This document shows positions 24,661 to 35,836 of a stretch of DNA of 64,000 nt, piece by piece. Position numbers and translations under genes: made by a program. The notes under the pieces were generated by a model. It saw only the letters and a list, made by a program, of their open reading frames with translations, did not search any database and had not been told where the DNA came from. Position 1 is the first letter of the stretch. The number at the start of each line of letters is the position of its first letter. The stretch comes from Tolypeutes matacus (Eukaryota > Chordata > Mammalia > Cingulata > Chlamyphoridae): assembly GCA_026826555.1 (NCBI GenBank), contig JAKSZT010054570.1:2150485-2214484 (forward strand), read 5' to 3'.

Positions 24661-25498
24661 AACAAAATAAAACAAAGAGATGATGGGTATTGAATCACAT
24701 GGCTATCATGAAAAATAGATGATCACAAATAACAAAATGGGTACTATAGTACCCTTAACAGGTAGAGCCATGGTCCTAGGTACCACGCTTTCCCTTGCAA
24801 TAGGGGCTGCATATGTGGGTGTACTCTTCTGTGCCTCCTTTGCAATTAAAGGCCTACTTTACCTGCATGTTAAATAAAGCCTTAGAAGTTTAAAAAAATA
24901 AGTAAATAAATAAATAATGAGGTATGTGTCATCAGTTATCAGAAATGAAAATACTCTTGCTTTGCTTTTGGTAATTCACTTCTACCTTTTTATATCCACA
25001 TTTAGTTTTACTTACTATTTTGAAACAACTTGAACCTTTAAAACTTGCATGGCAACCATAGCTATCAGAGAAACCTGAATCTTAGGACAAAGTCTGCCAA
25101 CAAATTTAGGGGCCAGATTATTACCCAACAAATGTGACTATAACCTGAGGTTCCACATTATAAAACCATATCCAAGACCTAATCAGCAGCTCATCTGTTT
25201 TCTGCTCTATTTTGACACAGCATATTGCCACAGCATCAAAACCAAGTGGGCAGGCAGTCATGGCATTCCTGACGGTGATGGATTTGACTAAGTGAAGATG
25301 ATTTGGGTTTATGCTGGAATCTTTGCTTCATGTACAATTTAGAGCTTTTGAAATAGTCAACTGCTTTTTCTCCTATATTTAGGTTTACCTTCACACATTA
25401 GCAATTTGCCCCCAAATAAAGTGTAGCAGCTTCACCACATATCTAATCATTACTTGCCACAGAAGCCAAATTAGGCATCTACATTAAGAGTAATCAAA
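24661..25498. other. unassigned intronic sequence
   Basis: Only a short (AAAT)n run near 24895 was noted. Confidence 0.4.
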
Positions 25499-25859
25499 GG
25501 GAAGTGGATGTAGCTCAAGTGACTGAGCTCCCACCTACTACATGGGAGGACCCGGGTTCAGTTTCTGGTGCCTCTTAAAGAAGATGAGCAAGACAGCGAG
25601 CTGACGCGATGGGCTGGCGTGGCGAGCTGATGCAACAAGAGACACAAGGAGGAAAACATAATGAAAGACATAACAAAGCAGGGAGCAGAGGTGACTCAAG
25701 CGATTAGGCACCTCCCTCCCACATGGGCGGTCCCGAGTTCCGGTGCCTCCTGGTGCCTCCTAAAAGGAAGATGAGCACAAGACAAATAGACACAGCTAGT
25801 GCAAACAATGAGGAAGTGGGAAGAAATAAATAAATAAACCTAAAAAAAAAAAAAAAAAA
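25499..25859 (+). repeat. SINE E dimer
   Basis: The first half ends GGTGCCTCTTAAAG, then GATGAGCAAGACAGCGAGC. The second half begins GGGAGCAGAGGTGACTCAAG. The A tail ends at 25859. Confidence 0.85.
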
Positions 25860-26074
25860 GAAGAATACACCTTCTAAACAACTCTTCGGGTGTAATCTAC
25901 AGCAACCACAGGCCAGTCAAAAGAAAATAGTAGCTACTCTGACAAGTCATCAAATCCTAAGACTATAGATATTAATTCATGATTTCTAGAATATATTTTC
26001 CCTCTTTCAAATCTGAATCGATGACCATGTTGTTATGTTAAAAACATAGACAAATATAAAATACTTCTGTGATG

Positions 26075-26990
26075 GTGACAGAGGCACAACTTTGGGAATG
26101 TAATTAACATCATGGAATTGTATGTTTGAAAAGGAATAAAAAGGGAAATTTTGGGGGAGTGGATGTGGCTCAAGTAGTTAAGTGCCTGCTTCCCTCATGG
26201 CACCTCCTGAAAAACCAAAAATAAACAACAAGCAAAACAAACGATAAAACCAACTCGTGGGAGGAGCAGATGTAGCTCAAGCAGCTGGGCACCCACTTAC
26301 CACATGGGAGGTCCCAGGTTCAGTTCCCGGTGCCTCCTAAAGACAATGAGCAAGACAGCGGGCTGACGCAACAAGATGGCGCAACAAGGAGATACACAAG
26401 GAAACACCATGAGAGACAACAAGCAGGGAGCGGAGGTGGCTCAAGTGATTGGGTGTCTCCCTCCCACATGGGAGGTCCCGGGTTGGGTGTCTGGTGCCTC
26501 CTCATAAAAGGACGAGAAGACACAGACAGCATTCAATGAACAGACACAGAGAGCAGACAGTGAGTACAAACGACGGGTGGGGGAAAAATAAATAAATTAA
26601 TCTATTCAGGGAAGCTGATGTGGCTCAGTGGTTGAGCACCGGCTTCCCCACATACAAGGTCCTGATACCTCAAAAAAATAAAAAATAAAAAGAGAAATTT
26701 TAGGTTGTATATAAGTCATCACACACACACACAAACCCATAGAACTGTACAACACAGAGTGAACCCTAATGTAAATAGTAGGCTAAAGTTAATAGTATTA
26801 CTACATAATATTGTTTCATCAATGGTAACAAAAGTACCAAATTAATGCAAAATGTTAATAGGGAAAACTGGGTGTTTTATCCACCACTAGTGTGAGAGAA
26901 GGGTTAATGGGAACTCTACTTCCTGCACGATTTTTCTGTAGACCCATAACTGCTCTAATATTGAAAAATATTAAAAAGCGGAAGAAAATA
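26075..26990 (+). repeat. LINE-1 3'UTR, split by a nested SINE pair
   Basis: GTGATGGTGACAGAGGCACAAC...AACATCATGGAATTGTATG precedes the insertion. TTTTAGGTTGTATATAAGTC...GTACAACACAGAGTGAACCC...GGGAACTCTACTTCCTGC...GATTTTTCTGTAGACC follows it. Confidence 0.7.
26153..26691 (+). repeat. SINE A dimer interrupted by a SINE E dimer
   Basis: The A left unit (with an internal deletion) ends with the linker GATAAAACCAACTC. The E element runs about 26258-26604. The A right unit resumes with TTCAGGGAAGCTGATGTGG. Target-site duplication of the outer element: GRGAAATTTT at 26143-26152 and 26692-26701. Confidence 0.85.
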
Positions 26991-27374
26991 TAAAATTATT
27001 CTGGAAGGATATGCAAGAAATTTGTGACTATCTCTTGGGAGGGGACATGGAAATTGAGAGACTATGTATATATAAGAGGGAGATATACTTTCACTGTATA
27101 CAGTGTCCTGTTTAAAAATATTGTGCATATATTCATTTTCTTTCAAAAAAAAAAAAAAAACCTAGTTAATAAAATATTAAGTAATTGCCTTGAGTTCATT
27201 TTTTTAAAAAGTTGTGCAAACTAAATTTGATTAATAGAGAAAGTCAGATGTAGATGTGGTCTGTGTATGAAACAAACGTGTTGCAAAATGAAGGTATTTT
27301 TCTTCAGTAAATGCAAGTTTTTTACTGGCTTTAAGAAATACATTTTTAAGAAAGAGGGACTCCTACCTCATCTC
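26991..27374. other. AT-rich intronic sequence
   Basis: Possibly further LINE remnants; nothing firm. Confidence 0.35.
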
Positions 27375-27915
27375 TCCCATTTATTTTATTTTTGTCCACA
27401 TAATACAATTCAGTGTTTTTTAGTATATTCACTAAATTATGTAACCATCGCCATCATCTAATTCCAGAATATTTTCATCACTCCTAAAAGAAACTCTATA
27501 CCCATGAGGAATCACTCCTTTTATCCACCACTAGTCTACTTCCTGCCTCTATGGATCTGTCCATTCTGGGCATTTCATATTAATTGAATCATACAACATG
27601 TGGCTTTTTATGCCTGGCTTCTTTCATTTAGCAAAATGTTTTCAAAGTTCAACCATGTTGTAGCATGTATCAGTATTTCAGTCCTTCTTATGGTCAAATA
27701 ATATACCAATTTATGGCTATATCACTTTTAAAAATCATCAGTTGATGGCTATTTAGATTGTTTCCACTTTTTGGTTATTAACGCTGCTACAAACATGTGT
27801 ACAAATTTGTGTGTAGACACATGTTTTCAATTCTCTTGGGTATGTACCTAGAAGAATTGCTGGGTCATATTTAATTGCTGGCTTATGCTTAACTTTTTAA
27901 GGAACTGCCAACTGT
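27375..27915 (-). repeat. old LINE-1 3' region, antisense
   Basis: TCACTAAATTATGTAACCATCGCCATCATC, CTACTTCCTGCCTCTATGGA, CATACAACATGTGGC and CAGTTGATGGCTATTTAGATTG are a very common mammalian LINE-1 block in reverse. Confidence 0.75.
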
Positions 27916-28554
27916 TAAAATGAAAGTTTCAAGAGAACATAAAATACAGAGGAAGAACGGAGATAAAGACTTGTAGGCTACCACAAATATTCACCTGGAG
28001 AAACTTACAGTAATATTTACTGGTAAATTCCAACTAGTAAATTTCACAACCATTTGAAAGCACTGAAAGACAGTATTTATGGTCCTAGGAACACTTCAGA
28101 TTTATGAGATTCATTCATTTAACCCCGAGGATCAACTAAGTATTTCTACTACAGTACCACCTCAATCTCAAGCAGCATAACATATCAACTTGAAAAAGGG
28201 AAAATAATTTAGTACTCAATTCCAGTATTATCTGAAAAATTCTTACATGGGATCAGGCAAGGATCTTAGTACCATGAACAGGTTAATACCCAAAGCCACA
28301 AAGTATTGTAGAAAATGAATAAAACTGATCTTCTTAACTAGCTCATACACCTAAAATTAAGGAACGATGCCTTCTATTTCTTTCATTCTCCACAACACAT
28401 ATACTTGTTGACATGTGGATGATAACCAAGGTCTCATTTTAGCTCTATCTGTTCCACATGAGTTAGGATTTAATCAATTAGATGGAAAGAAGAAAAAACA
28501 AAACTAAAACCCTGAGCCACAAAAGGAATCAACATGGGAGACTAAAAGGCAGAA
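27916..28554. other. unassigned intronic sequence
   Basis: Nothing recognised. Confidence 0.4.
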
Positions 28555-28644
28555 AAACTAGTTTTTACTAACTCTAGGTTAACAAGGCCAAATTTCTTTG
28601 AGCTTCAATGTACTCATCTATAAAATGTAAATAATATCTACCTC
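28555..28644 (+). repeat. MIR fragment
   Basis: TTTGAGCTTCAATGTACTCATCTATAAAATG...TACCTC resembles MIR. Confidence 0.45.
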
Positions 28645-28658
28645 AAAAGGCTAATGTA

Positions 28659-29005
28659 GGAAAGTGGATATGGCTCAAGCAGTTGGGCACCAGACTACCA
28701 CATGGGAGGTTCCAGGTTCGGGCCCCCATGTCTCCTAAAAGAAGCTGAGCAGACAACCCCCACCCCCAGCCGAAGCAAGTTGCAATGAGCAGATGCCACA
28801 AGCCAGCAGGTGCTGCAACCCACAGGGGGCAGATGTGGCTCAGGCCACTGGGCACTCGCCTCTTATGTGGGAGGTCCCAGGTTTGGTTCCTGGTGCCTAC
28901 TGGAAAAGGCAAGCAAACAATGAGCAGAGACAACCATCTAGGGGACAAGGGGGATAAATAAAGAAAAATAAATAAATAAATAAATAAATCTTAAAAAAAA
29001 AAAAA
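28659..29005 (+). repeat. SINE E-like dimer, diverged
   Basis: Two tRNA-like halves start at 28660 and about 28825. The tail is (AAAT)n plus 17 A. Target-site duplication AAAAGGCTAMTGTA at 28645-28658 and 29006-29019 (one mismatch). Confidence 0.85.
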
Positions 29006-29019
29006 AAAAGGCTACTGTA

Positions 29020-30773
29020 AAAAAATGTAATGCTGGAACATTAAATGCTAATTTCTTATTTAGTCACCTTGCATTCCTCACTTCCATTCCTTATCTATAA
29101 TTTCATTACAAAAAACTGCAATGCAATGAAGTTATCAAATTTTCCTATTATGCTGAGGACTTTAAAACATACGCAAACAACATACTAGCTGTCTTTTAAT
29201 TATTAACACAAGAGGCTTTACAATAATGGAATGTGATTTTTTCAAATCCGTGGGAATCACAATTCCATAACTTTTTGTTTTGTAAACCAGAAACTGCATA
29301 GCAAATGAGTCAAAACTTTGATCAAAATTTGATTTTGCCTAATCCTATCCTGAAATAGTACATACATTAAAAACCACCACCAAAAAAATCCAGGAGGAAT
29401 ATTTTCTCTACTGCCAATTCCTATAACCATTTTTGCATGCTGCATCCATAGATACCTAGAAAAAGAATTTGACTAGAATTATTTATTGCCTATATAACAA
29501 CCCATTTCTCTTGAAAAAGAGTGTTTCCACTCATAGATAACCAATAGAAAGTATTAACCATTGCTTTCATAATACCTTAGAAGCTCATCTACTCCAAGGC
29601 CATAAGATGCTTACCTGTGTAAGGTGGAAAAGATAAAACAGATGCAGGGTAACATCATAAAGTTTCTATTTCCACTTTCAAGAATAACAGGCTTGAAACT
29701 CTCCAATGGCAGGTTCTAAAAGGTAGTATTGAGTAATACAGTCTAACCTTGTTCTCCAGATAGTTAAAAAATTTTAAACTTTCCCCCTCCAGCCCCTTTT
29801 GCCTACTCTGGTTTCTCTCTTACCACAGGCTACTCAAGAAAAATTTAGATTCCCTCTGAATGAGGTAGAAAATAAGCAGCTGGTTCAAAATATGATATAT
29901 CCCTCTAATATTTTTACCTACATTAAAGAGACAGCAGACTTTAATTTGGGGGGGGGGAGGTCAGGGTACACGCTAAAACCATGAAGTCCAATATCTTAGA
30001 GGAAATCCATCTTTCTAATACAGTATCAGGAATAGTAAGTAGAGTAAAAGGATTCCTAAGAAACAATTATCTGCTTAGTAGCTTAAAATGCATCATTACA
30101 TACTGATACCCTTGATTCTTCTATATTAAGTCATATAGAAGAGTTTTAGTAGGCCTATAACTATAGGCAAAATTTTTAGATTAAAGCAAGGGGTTCTTAA
30201 ACAGGGCTGCCTGAACTGGATGGATAAGAAATAATTCGAAGACTTCAAAAGAGAAAATCCCAGCTAACAATATTTTCAACATTCATAGAGGAATTAAACC
30301 ACTAGAAACTATGGTATAGTAGCATATACAGGCATTTAATAATGATTTGCCAAGGATTCCATAAATGTCAAGGGCAAAGATCTATATGAAATTTTAATTA
30401 ACTGTTGCTACTATAACTAAAAATATTCATATTTACTTTTTAAATAAGCCTACAATTTAAACCTGGATGTAAAATTGGTAGTTAGTTTTAAAACTACTGT
30501 ATACTTTGACAATTAAAAAAAAAAAAAAAACCACAAAAATACTGAGAAAAAAGTTGATACAGCATTCTTAGAATAAGTAATTATTTAAAAATAGAATTAT
30601 GTTGTGTTTTAAAGTAGGATTTGAAAAAAAACAAAACAAAACACTGCTCCTTCTTCCTTTCCTCACTTTACTAGCTGGAAAGAACTGGGTAATAGAAAGT
30701 CACTATGCCAGTTTTACGCCTTTCTTCCAAGAAAAGACAACACATCAAACTGCCAACATGCTGGGCTCAAAAT
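29020..30773. other. repeat-poor AT-rich intronic stretch
   Basis: No gene or clear repeat seen, apart from short A and G runs (for example G9 at 29949). Confidence 0.4.
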
Positions 30774-30788
30774 AAAACATAATGTCAA

Positions 30789-30890
30789 TGGGGTGGGATG
30801 TGGCTCAACTGGTTGGGCGTCCGTCTCCCATATGGAGGGACCCGGGTTCGATCCCCAGGACCTCCCGGTAAAAAAAAAAACAAAAAACCG
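30789..30890 (+). repeat. SINE D monomer
   Basis: Head GGGTGGGATGTGGCTCAACTGG, CATATGGAGGGACCCGGG, B-box GGTTCGATCC and an A tail. Target-site duplication AAAACAYAATGTCAA at 30774-30788 and 30891-30905. Confidence 0.9.
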
Positions 30891-31095
30891 AAAACACAAT
30901 GTCAAGGCCACCAACTCATTTCTAATCACCCAACAAATTTGCCGATTTATAAGAGGCTTAAAACCAATCCAGAAATGGCACTAGACTAGACTCTGAGGAG
31001 TTCTGTAATCCTACATTGTTACTGATAGACAGACCCAAGCAAAGATAATGGTGGGGAAAACCCTGTTGACCTATAATATTTAGTGCTAATTTGAG

Positions 31096-31526
31096 GTGGG
31101 TTTTTTTTATTTTTAATTTACCTTTTTTTTCAATCCATTTTAACACCCCCCCCCCGTTTTTGTTGTTTTGTGTTCATTCGTTGGGCAACTCTGTGTCTGT
31201 TTCCTTCCTTCTCTCATCCTTTTCCTCCTGTCTTCACTGGGATTCGATTCTGGGAACTTATGATGTGGGAGAGAGGCGTTCTGCCACCCGCGCCACCTCA
31301 GTTCCTGTTTTTTTTTTGCCACGTCTCATCTTGGCTCTCTTCTGTGTCTCTCTCCTGCTACGTCATCATCTTGCTCTGTGGTTCGGCAGGGCCTGGTTCG
31401 GGGGCCTGACAGCGCACCCACGCACCTTTTATGCTTTTTCTTTATTTTACCATGAGGTCCTGGTGATCGAACCCAGGTCCCTCTATATGGGAAACGATGT
31501 CCAACCATTTGAGTCACATCCGCCCC
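31096..31526 (-). repeat. SINE D dimer, full length
   Basis: The minus strand reads GGGGGCGGATGTGACTCAAATGG...CATATAGAGGGACC and a second half ACTGAGGTGGCGCGG. Perfect target-site duplication CTAATTTGAG at 31086-31095 and 31527-31536. Confidence 0.9.
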
Positions 31527-31929
31527 CTAATTTGAGTATTTTGGCAAACATGTTAACTGGTATTTAATCTCTGTAAGGGAGACATAGGTTTAAAAATACT
31601 TAAAAGCCCTAAACGTATCCTTCCTTTACAAGGATCACAAGATGAAAGAAGATCTAATCTGTTATCTAAAGAGTGAGAGAGGAGACTAAACAACCTCAGT
31701 CACAGCAACAGTGTTTACAGGACTACTTACAGACATTCATGCAAGAAAGCAGCACACTATTCTGATCACTTCTCCTGGTTCATGAGACTCTTTTAAAGTA
31801 TATTAATACAATAAAGCCTATTAAAAAGACTAAACCAGTAAGTAGTTGTCAATTTTTTTGGATGCCAGGATCCCTCTTCATTCCTAAAAACTGAGGACCC
31901 TGAAAGACCTTTGAAATTTTAAAATATTT

Positions 31930-32490
31930 ATTTAAAAATAGCAATATTGTGATGACGAATGCACAACATTGCGATTATACTAAAAGCCACTGATTATACA
32001 CTTTAGATAGATTGTATGGTATGTGAATGTAATCTCAATAAAACTGCTTAATAAATAAATAAATAAATGTGCAAGAATAGCCAGAAATAGCAGCTATGTA
32101 CAGCAGGGGAAGTACAGAGCTTGAGAGGTGAAGAATTTTCTGGTCTGTTCTTTTTTTTTTTTTTTTAATTAATTAATTAATTTATTTATTTATTTATTCA
32201 TTTATCCCCCACTTGCTGCTTGTGCTCGCTGGGTCAGCTAACCACGCTGTGCGGGCAGGCTTGCCTTCACCAGGAGGCCCCGGGAACCGAACCCGGGGCC
32301 TCCCATATGGTAAACGGGAGCCCTACTGATTGAGCCACAGCCACTTCCCTGTTTTTATTATTATTATTATTATTGAAATAATGAAAATGCTCTAATAATG
32401 ACTGAAGTGATGAATGCACAACTACGTGATTATACCACATACCAATGATTGTACACTTTGGATGAACTGTTTAAAAAAAAAAAGCAATAA
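31930..32490 (+). repeat. LINE-1 3' ends (two), with SINE B inserted
   Basis: GATGAATGCACAACATTGCG...TACACTTTAGATAGATTGTATGG...CTCAATAAAAC ends at about 32055. A second, GCCAGAAATAGCAGC...GATTGTACACTTTGGATG, spans 32075-32480 around the SINE. Confidence 0.6.
32153..32348 (-). repeat. SINE B, short young form
   Basis: The minus strand reads head GGGAAGTGGCTGTGGCTC, CCCGTTTACCATATGG, GGTGAAGGCAAGCC and GTGGTTAGCTGACCC. Target-site duplication CTGTTYTT. It forms an inverted pair with 32505-32684. Confidence 0.9.
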
Positions 32491-32504
32491 TAAAATCCAC
32501 ACAT

Positions 32505-32684
32505 GGGAAGCGGCTGTGGCTTAATCAGTAGGGCTCCCGTTTACCATATGGGAGGCCCCGGGTTCGGTTCCCGGGGCCTCCTGGTGAAGGCAAGCCCGCC
32601 CGCACGGCGTGGTTAGCTGACCCAGCGAGCACAAGCAGCAAGGGGGGGATAAATGAATAAATAAATTAAAAAAAAAAAAAATAA
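32505..32684 (+). repeat. SINE B, short young form
   Basis: Intact head, A and B boxes, body and A-rich tail. Perfect 16-bp target-site duplication AATAAAATCCACACAT at 32489-32504 and 32685-32700, which suggests recent insertion. Confidence 0.92.
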
Positions 32685-33060
32685 AATAAAATCCACACAT
32701 TAACAAAAACTGCATTGAAAAATACTATACCCCCCCGCCAAAAAAAATTAGTAAGAATGGCATTGTTTTACACTGCTGCAAATCCATTTAGTTTTTAGCT
32801 TAACAGAATATGTGTGTATTCTCTTAACTGCTGTTGTGTTCAATATGTTGCCATATGTTGTGTTGGCTAAATACATGAAGAAAATTCAGTCTCAAGCAGA
32901 TAAGTAATTGGAAAAGGGAGAAGTATTTTAATAGCCTTTTCAGGTAGCTGTGGATATTCTTCTTTGACACTACACCAAAACTCAACAAGTGGTAGTTTCT
33001 TAAAAGTTTGTAGAATCTGAAACCACACTGGTGATCTTTTACATTAAAAATCCAATGCTG

Positions 33061-33481
33061 GCGGGGGCACGGATGTGGTTCAAATGGTAAGGCGTCCGTT
33101 TCCCATATGGAGGGACCTGGGTTCAATCCCTGGGACCTCCGGTAAAATAAAAAATAAAAATACAGAAGGGTGTGGGTTAACTGCCCTGGCCCCGCCTAAC
33201 CACGCAGCAAGATGATGATGTAACAGGAGAGCGACACAAGAGAGAGCCAAGAGAAGACGCGCCGAGAAACCAGGAACTGAAGTGGCACAGGCGGTAGGAC
33301 ATCTCTCTCCCACATAAGAGGTTCCCAGGATCAAATCCCGGTGAAGACAGGAGGAGGATGAGAGGTCAGGAAACAGACACAGAGGATTGCCCAACCAATA
33401 GACACAAAAATGGGGTGGGGGTAGGGGGTTAAAATGGATAAAAAGTAAATAAGTAAATGAATCTTAAAAAAAAAAAAAAAA
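33061..33481 (+). repeat. SINE D dimer, full length
   Basis: First half with CATATGGAGGGACC; middle CGCAGCAAGATGATGATG; second half ACTGAAGTGGCACAGG; tail AAATGAATCTT plus A's. Target-site duplication AAAAATCCAATGCTG at 33046-33060 and 33482-33496. Confidence 0.92.
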
Positions 33482-34624
33482 AAAAATCCAATGCTGTATT
33501 TTGCACTTTTATTTTTGCAGGATTTTGTACATTATGCACTGGACATTTGGAAAACACTGATTTTCACTGAGTTATGCAGATCTTCCAAATGCTGACACAT
33601 TTTATTACACAGTATCAAAAACTGTATTTCTTATATTACTACTAATCTCATCAGAATAATCTTTTAAGTACTGGGAAACTGTCAAGCTCTTGATGACAGA
33701 TCAAGTTTTCTAAAATTTTAATTTTTGCTAGAAAGATGAAATTCTATCATGGGCAACAAATACTGCTAATTGTTTTCCTCGAGGCGAAAAGGTTCATTGC
33801 TCATTTGAGAAAATGCCAAATGAAGTCTGAATAGCCATAGTCTTTCAGTGGATCTTTCAAGTAAAAATGATGTTCCATGAAAAAAAAAAAGCTAGTCAGC
33901 TTGAAATTCAAAAAAATGCACAAATGCTTTTCCTTTGGACATCCACTGTACTTTGGTCTGTATCAGAAGTGCTTTAGGTGTACTTCCCATTCTGTCACAG
34001 AGAAAGCTTAAACAGACATGTACCCACTGTTTCACCTTGAGTACTCAAGCAAAACTGGCATCTATTTAAACTGCCAGTAGGTGGCAATGAAGATTACCTG
34101 ACTACTGGTATTGTTTGGTACCACTGTCTCGATTTGAGCCAATTTACCCACTTTTGCTTTTGTACCACTAGGCAAATATCAACACAGCAAAAAGGCAAAT
34201 GTCGTCTTAGTATTATGAAAACAGTTCTGACTTCACAGACCTTTTGAAAAGTGTTCAGGGGTCACTGGACCACATGGTGAACTAAATGATAGGCGCTTTG
34301 ACAATGATTAAAAATTCTCTCTGACCAGAAAAATGCATGTTATGTACAAGCACACAATACAATTTTACATACAACTTAAGAAGGTTCACCAATTCCTTAC
34401 AGCCCATCTACAGCATGTCCTAGCTTAAGAATTCCACTAGCAGAAACTGCAGTAAATCTCCAAATAGATTTACTTCAAATCAGCAACAATCTATGAGGCA
34501 TTACAAATAAACCCAAATATAAACAAGTCCAACACTCTAAAACACCTCTACCTGAACTAAAGGAAGGAGATCAAGTTTTTAAACACATAAAATCACATTA
34601 GGTAACCAGAATTTTTATTAAGAG

Positions 34625-34810
34625 GTTTGAGATAAGAATCCCAGCTCCGCTATTTCCACAAGGTTACATGGCTAAGTTACTTAAATCTTCCTGGCCTAGT
34701 TTCTGTAATATGGGGATAAGAGCAGTATCTACTTATTTTAGAGAGCTACTATGAAAATTGATGAATATATATAAAAAGCACCTAAAGCACTGCCCAACAC
34801 AATGTAGTGC
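34625..34810 (+). repeat. MIR fragment
   Basis: ACATGGCTAAGTTACTTAAATCTTCCTGGCCTAGTTTC...GGGGATAAGAGCAGTATC and GCACTGCCCAACACAATG follow MIR order. Confidence 0.6.
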
Positions 34811-35221
34811 CTCAAGGAAAACAACTGGTTAAAGACAGCCACGCCATCTTTCTTATATTGACTAACTACACAGCTGTTGTAATCAAACTCAATTATTTAG
34901 AGGAAATTTAATTTGTAGGTTATCCAGGCCTTTACTATTCTTTACTTCTGCAAAGGAAGCAACTTTTGGTTTACTCATTGGAATTTCTATCCTCACCTAA
35001 GAGAAAAGAGATTATATAAAGCGGTAATTTTGCATGTTCAGTCTTGTCAAAAATCTGATAAGGAAGTTGAGGATGTTAGCTAAAGCATCTAGCATCTGTC
35101 CTTCCATTTTCCTATTTAATATTTAGGAATATTAAGAAACTTGCCTAAAACATAGTTTATCTTCTTCCTGTTACTCAACTTTAAGATAAAATAGGCAAAT
35201 ATATATATGCCAATACATAAA
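34811..35221. other. unassigned intronic sequence
   Basis: Nothing recognised. Confidence 0.4.
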
Positions 35222-35232
35222 TTAAGAATATA

Positions 35233-35600
35233 GGGGGGAGGGAAGCAGAGGTTGCTCAAGCGACTGGGCTTCCGTCTACTATATAGGAGGTCAGGTTTCG
35301 ATTCCCGGGGCCTCCTGGTGAAAAGCAAGCTGGCCCGCGTGGCGAGCTGGCGCAGCAAGATGACGCAACAAAAAGAGACACAGGAGAGAATAAGACTCAG
35401 CAAACCAGGGAGCTGAGGTGGCTCAAAAGATTGAGCTTCTCTCTCCACTCCAGAAGGTCCCAGGATCGGTGTCTGGTGCCGCCTAAAGAGAAGACAAGCA
35501 GACACAGAACACACAGAGAGCAGACAGTAAGCGCAAAACAACAAGGCGGGGGAGGGTAGAGAAATAAATAAATACATCTTTTTAAAATAAATAAATAAAA
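35233..35600 (+). repeat. SINE C dimer
   Basis: Halves start at 35238 (GGGAAGCAGAGGTTGCTCAAG) and 35407 (AGGGAGCTGAGGTGGCTC), with GAAGACAAGCAGACAC and an AAATAAATAAA tail. Confidence 0.85.
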
Positions 35601-35608
35601 GGATATAG

Positions 35609-35641
35609 GGGAGAGTAGATGTAGCTCAAGTGGTTGAGCGC
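35609..35641 (+). repeat. SINE A head fragment fused head-to-tail with an inverted SINE A
   Basis: Only AGTAGATGTAGCTCAAGTGG and TTGAGCGC of the left unit remain. The next base starts the antisense copy at 35642. The two A boxes make an 11-bp inverted repeat (TGGTTGAGCGC, 35631-35641 and 35666-35676). Confidence 0.7.
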
Positions 35642-35836
35642 TGGGACCTCGTATGTGGGAAGCCGGCGCTCAACCACGGAGCCACGTTGGCTTCCCTGAG
35701 TTGGTTTTTAAATTTGTTTTTGTTGCTGTTTGTTTCTGTTTATTGTTTTGTTTTTTTCAGGAGGCTCTGGAACCAAACCCGGGGTCTCCCATGTGGGAAG
35801 CAGGCATTCAACTGCTTTAGCCACATCCACTCCCCT
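35642..35836 (-). repeat. SINE A dimer, tail missing
   Basis: The minus strand reads GGGAGTGGATGTGGCTAAAG...GGCTCCTGAAAAAA, a linker, CCAACTCAGGGAAGCC, then the right unit. The usual GGTACCTC and A tail are lost at the fusion point. Confidence 0.8.

Larger units (their letters stand above)
31850..34290. repeat. ancient repeat remnants of uncertain family, split by LINE-1 and SINEs
   Basis: Edges such as GATGCCAGGATCCCTCTTCA (left) and GTGTTCAGGGGTCACTGGACCAC (right) recall an old DNA-transposon-like repeat. The parts not covered by other entries are 32700-33045 and 33497-34290. Confidence 0.25.

Noticed and set aside
30789..30890. Possible tRNA genes at A/B-box motifs of SINEs
   Set aside because: None folds as a full tRNA by eye; all carry SINE bodies, A tails and target-site duplications.
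35116..35577. Long minus-strand frames over SINEs (also at 2079, 10483, 31091 and 52226)
   Set aside because: The same peptide patterns recur at many SINEs, so they are translated repeat sequence.
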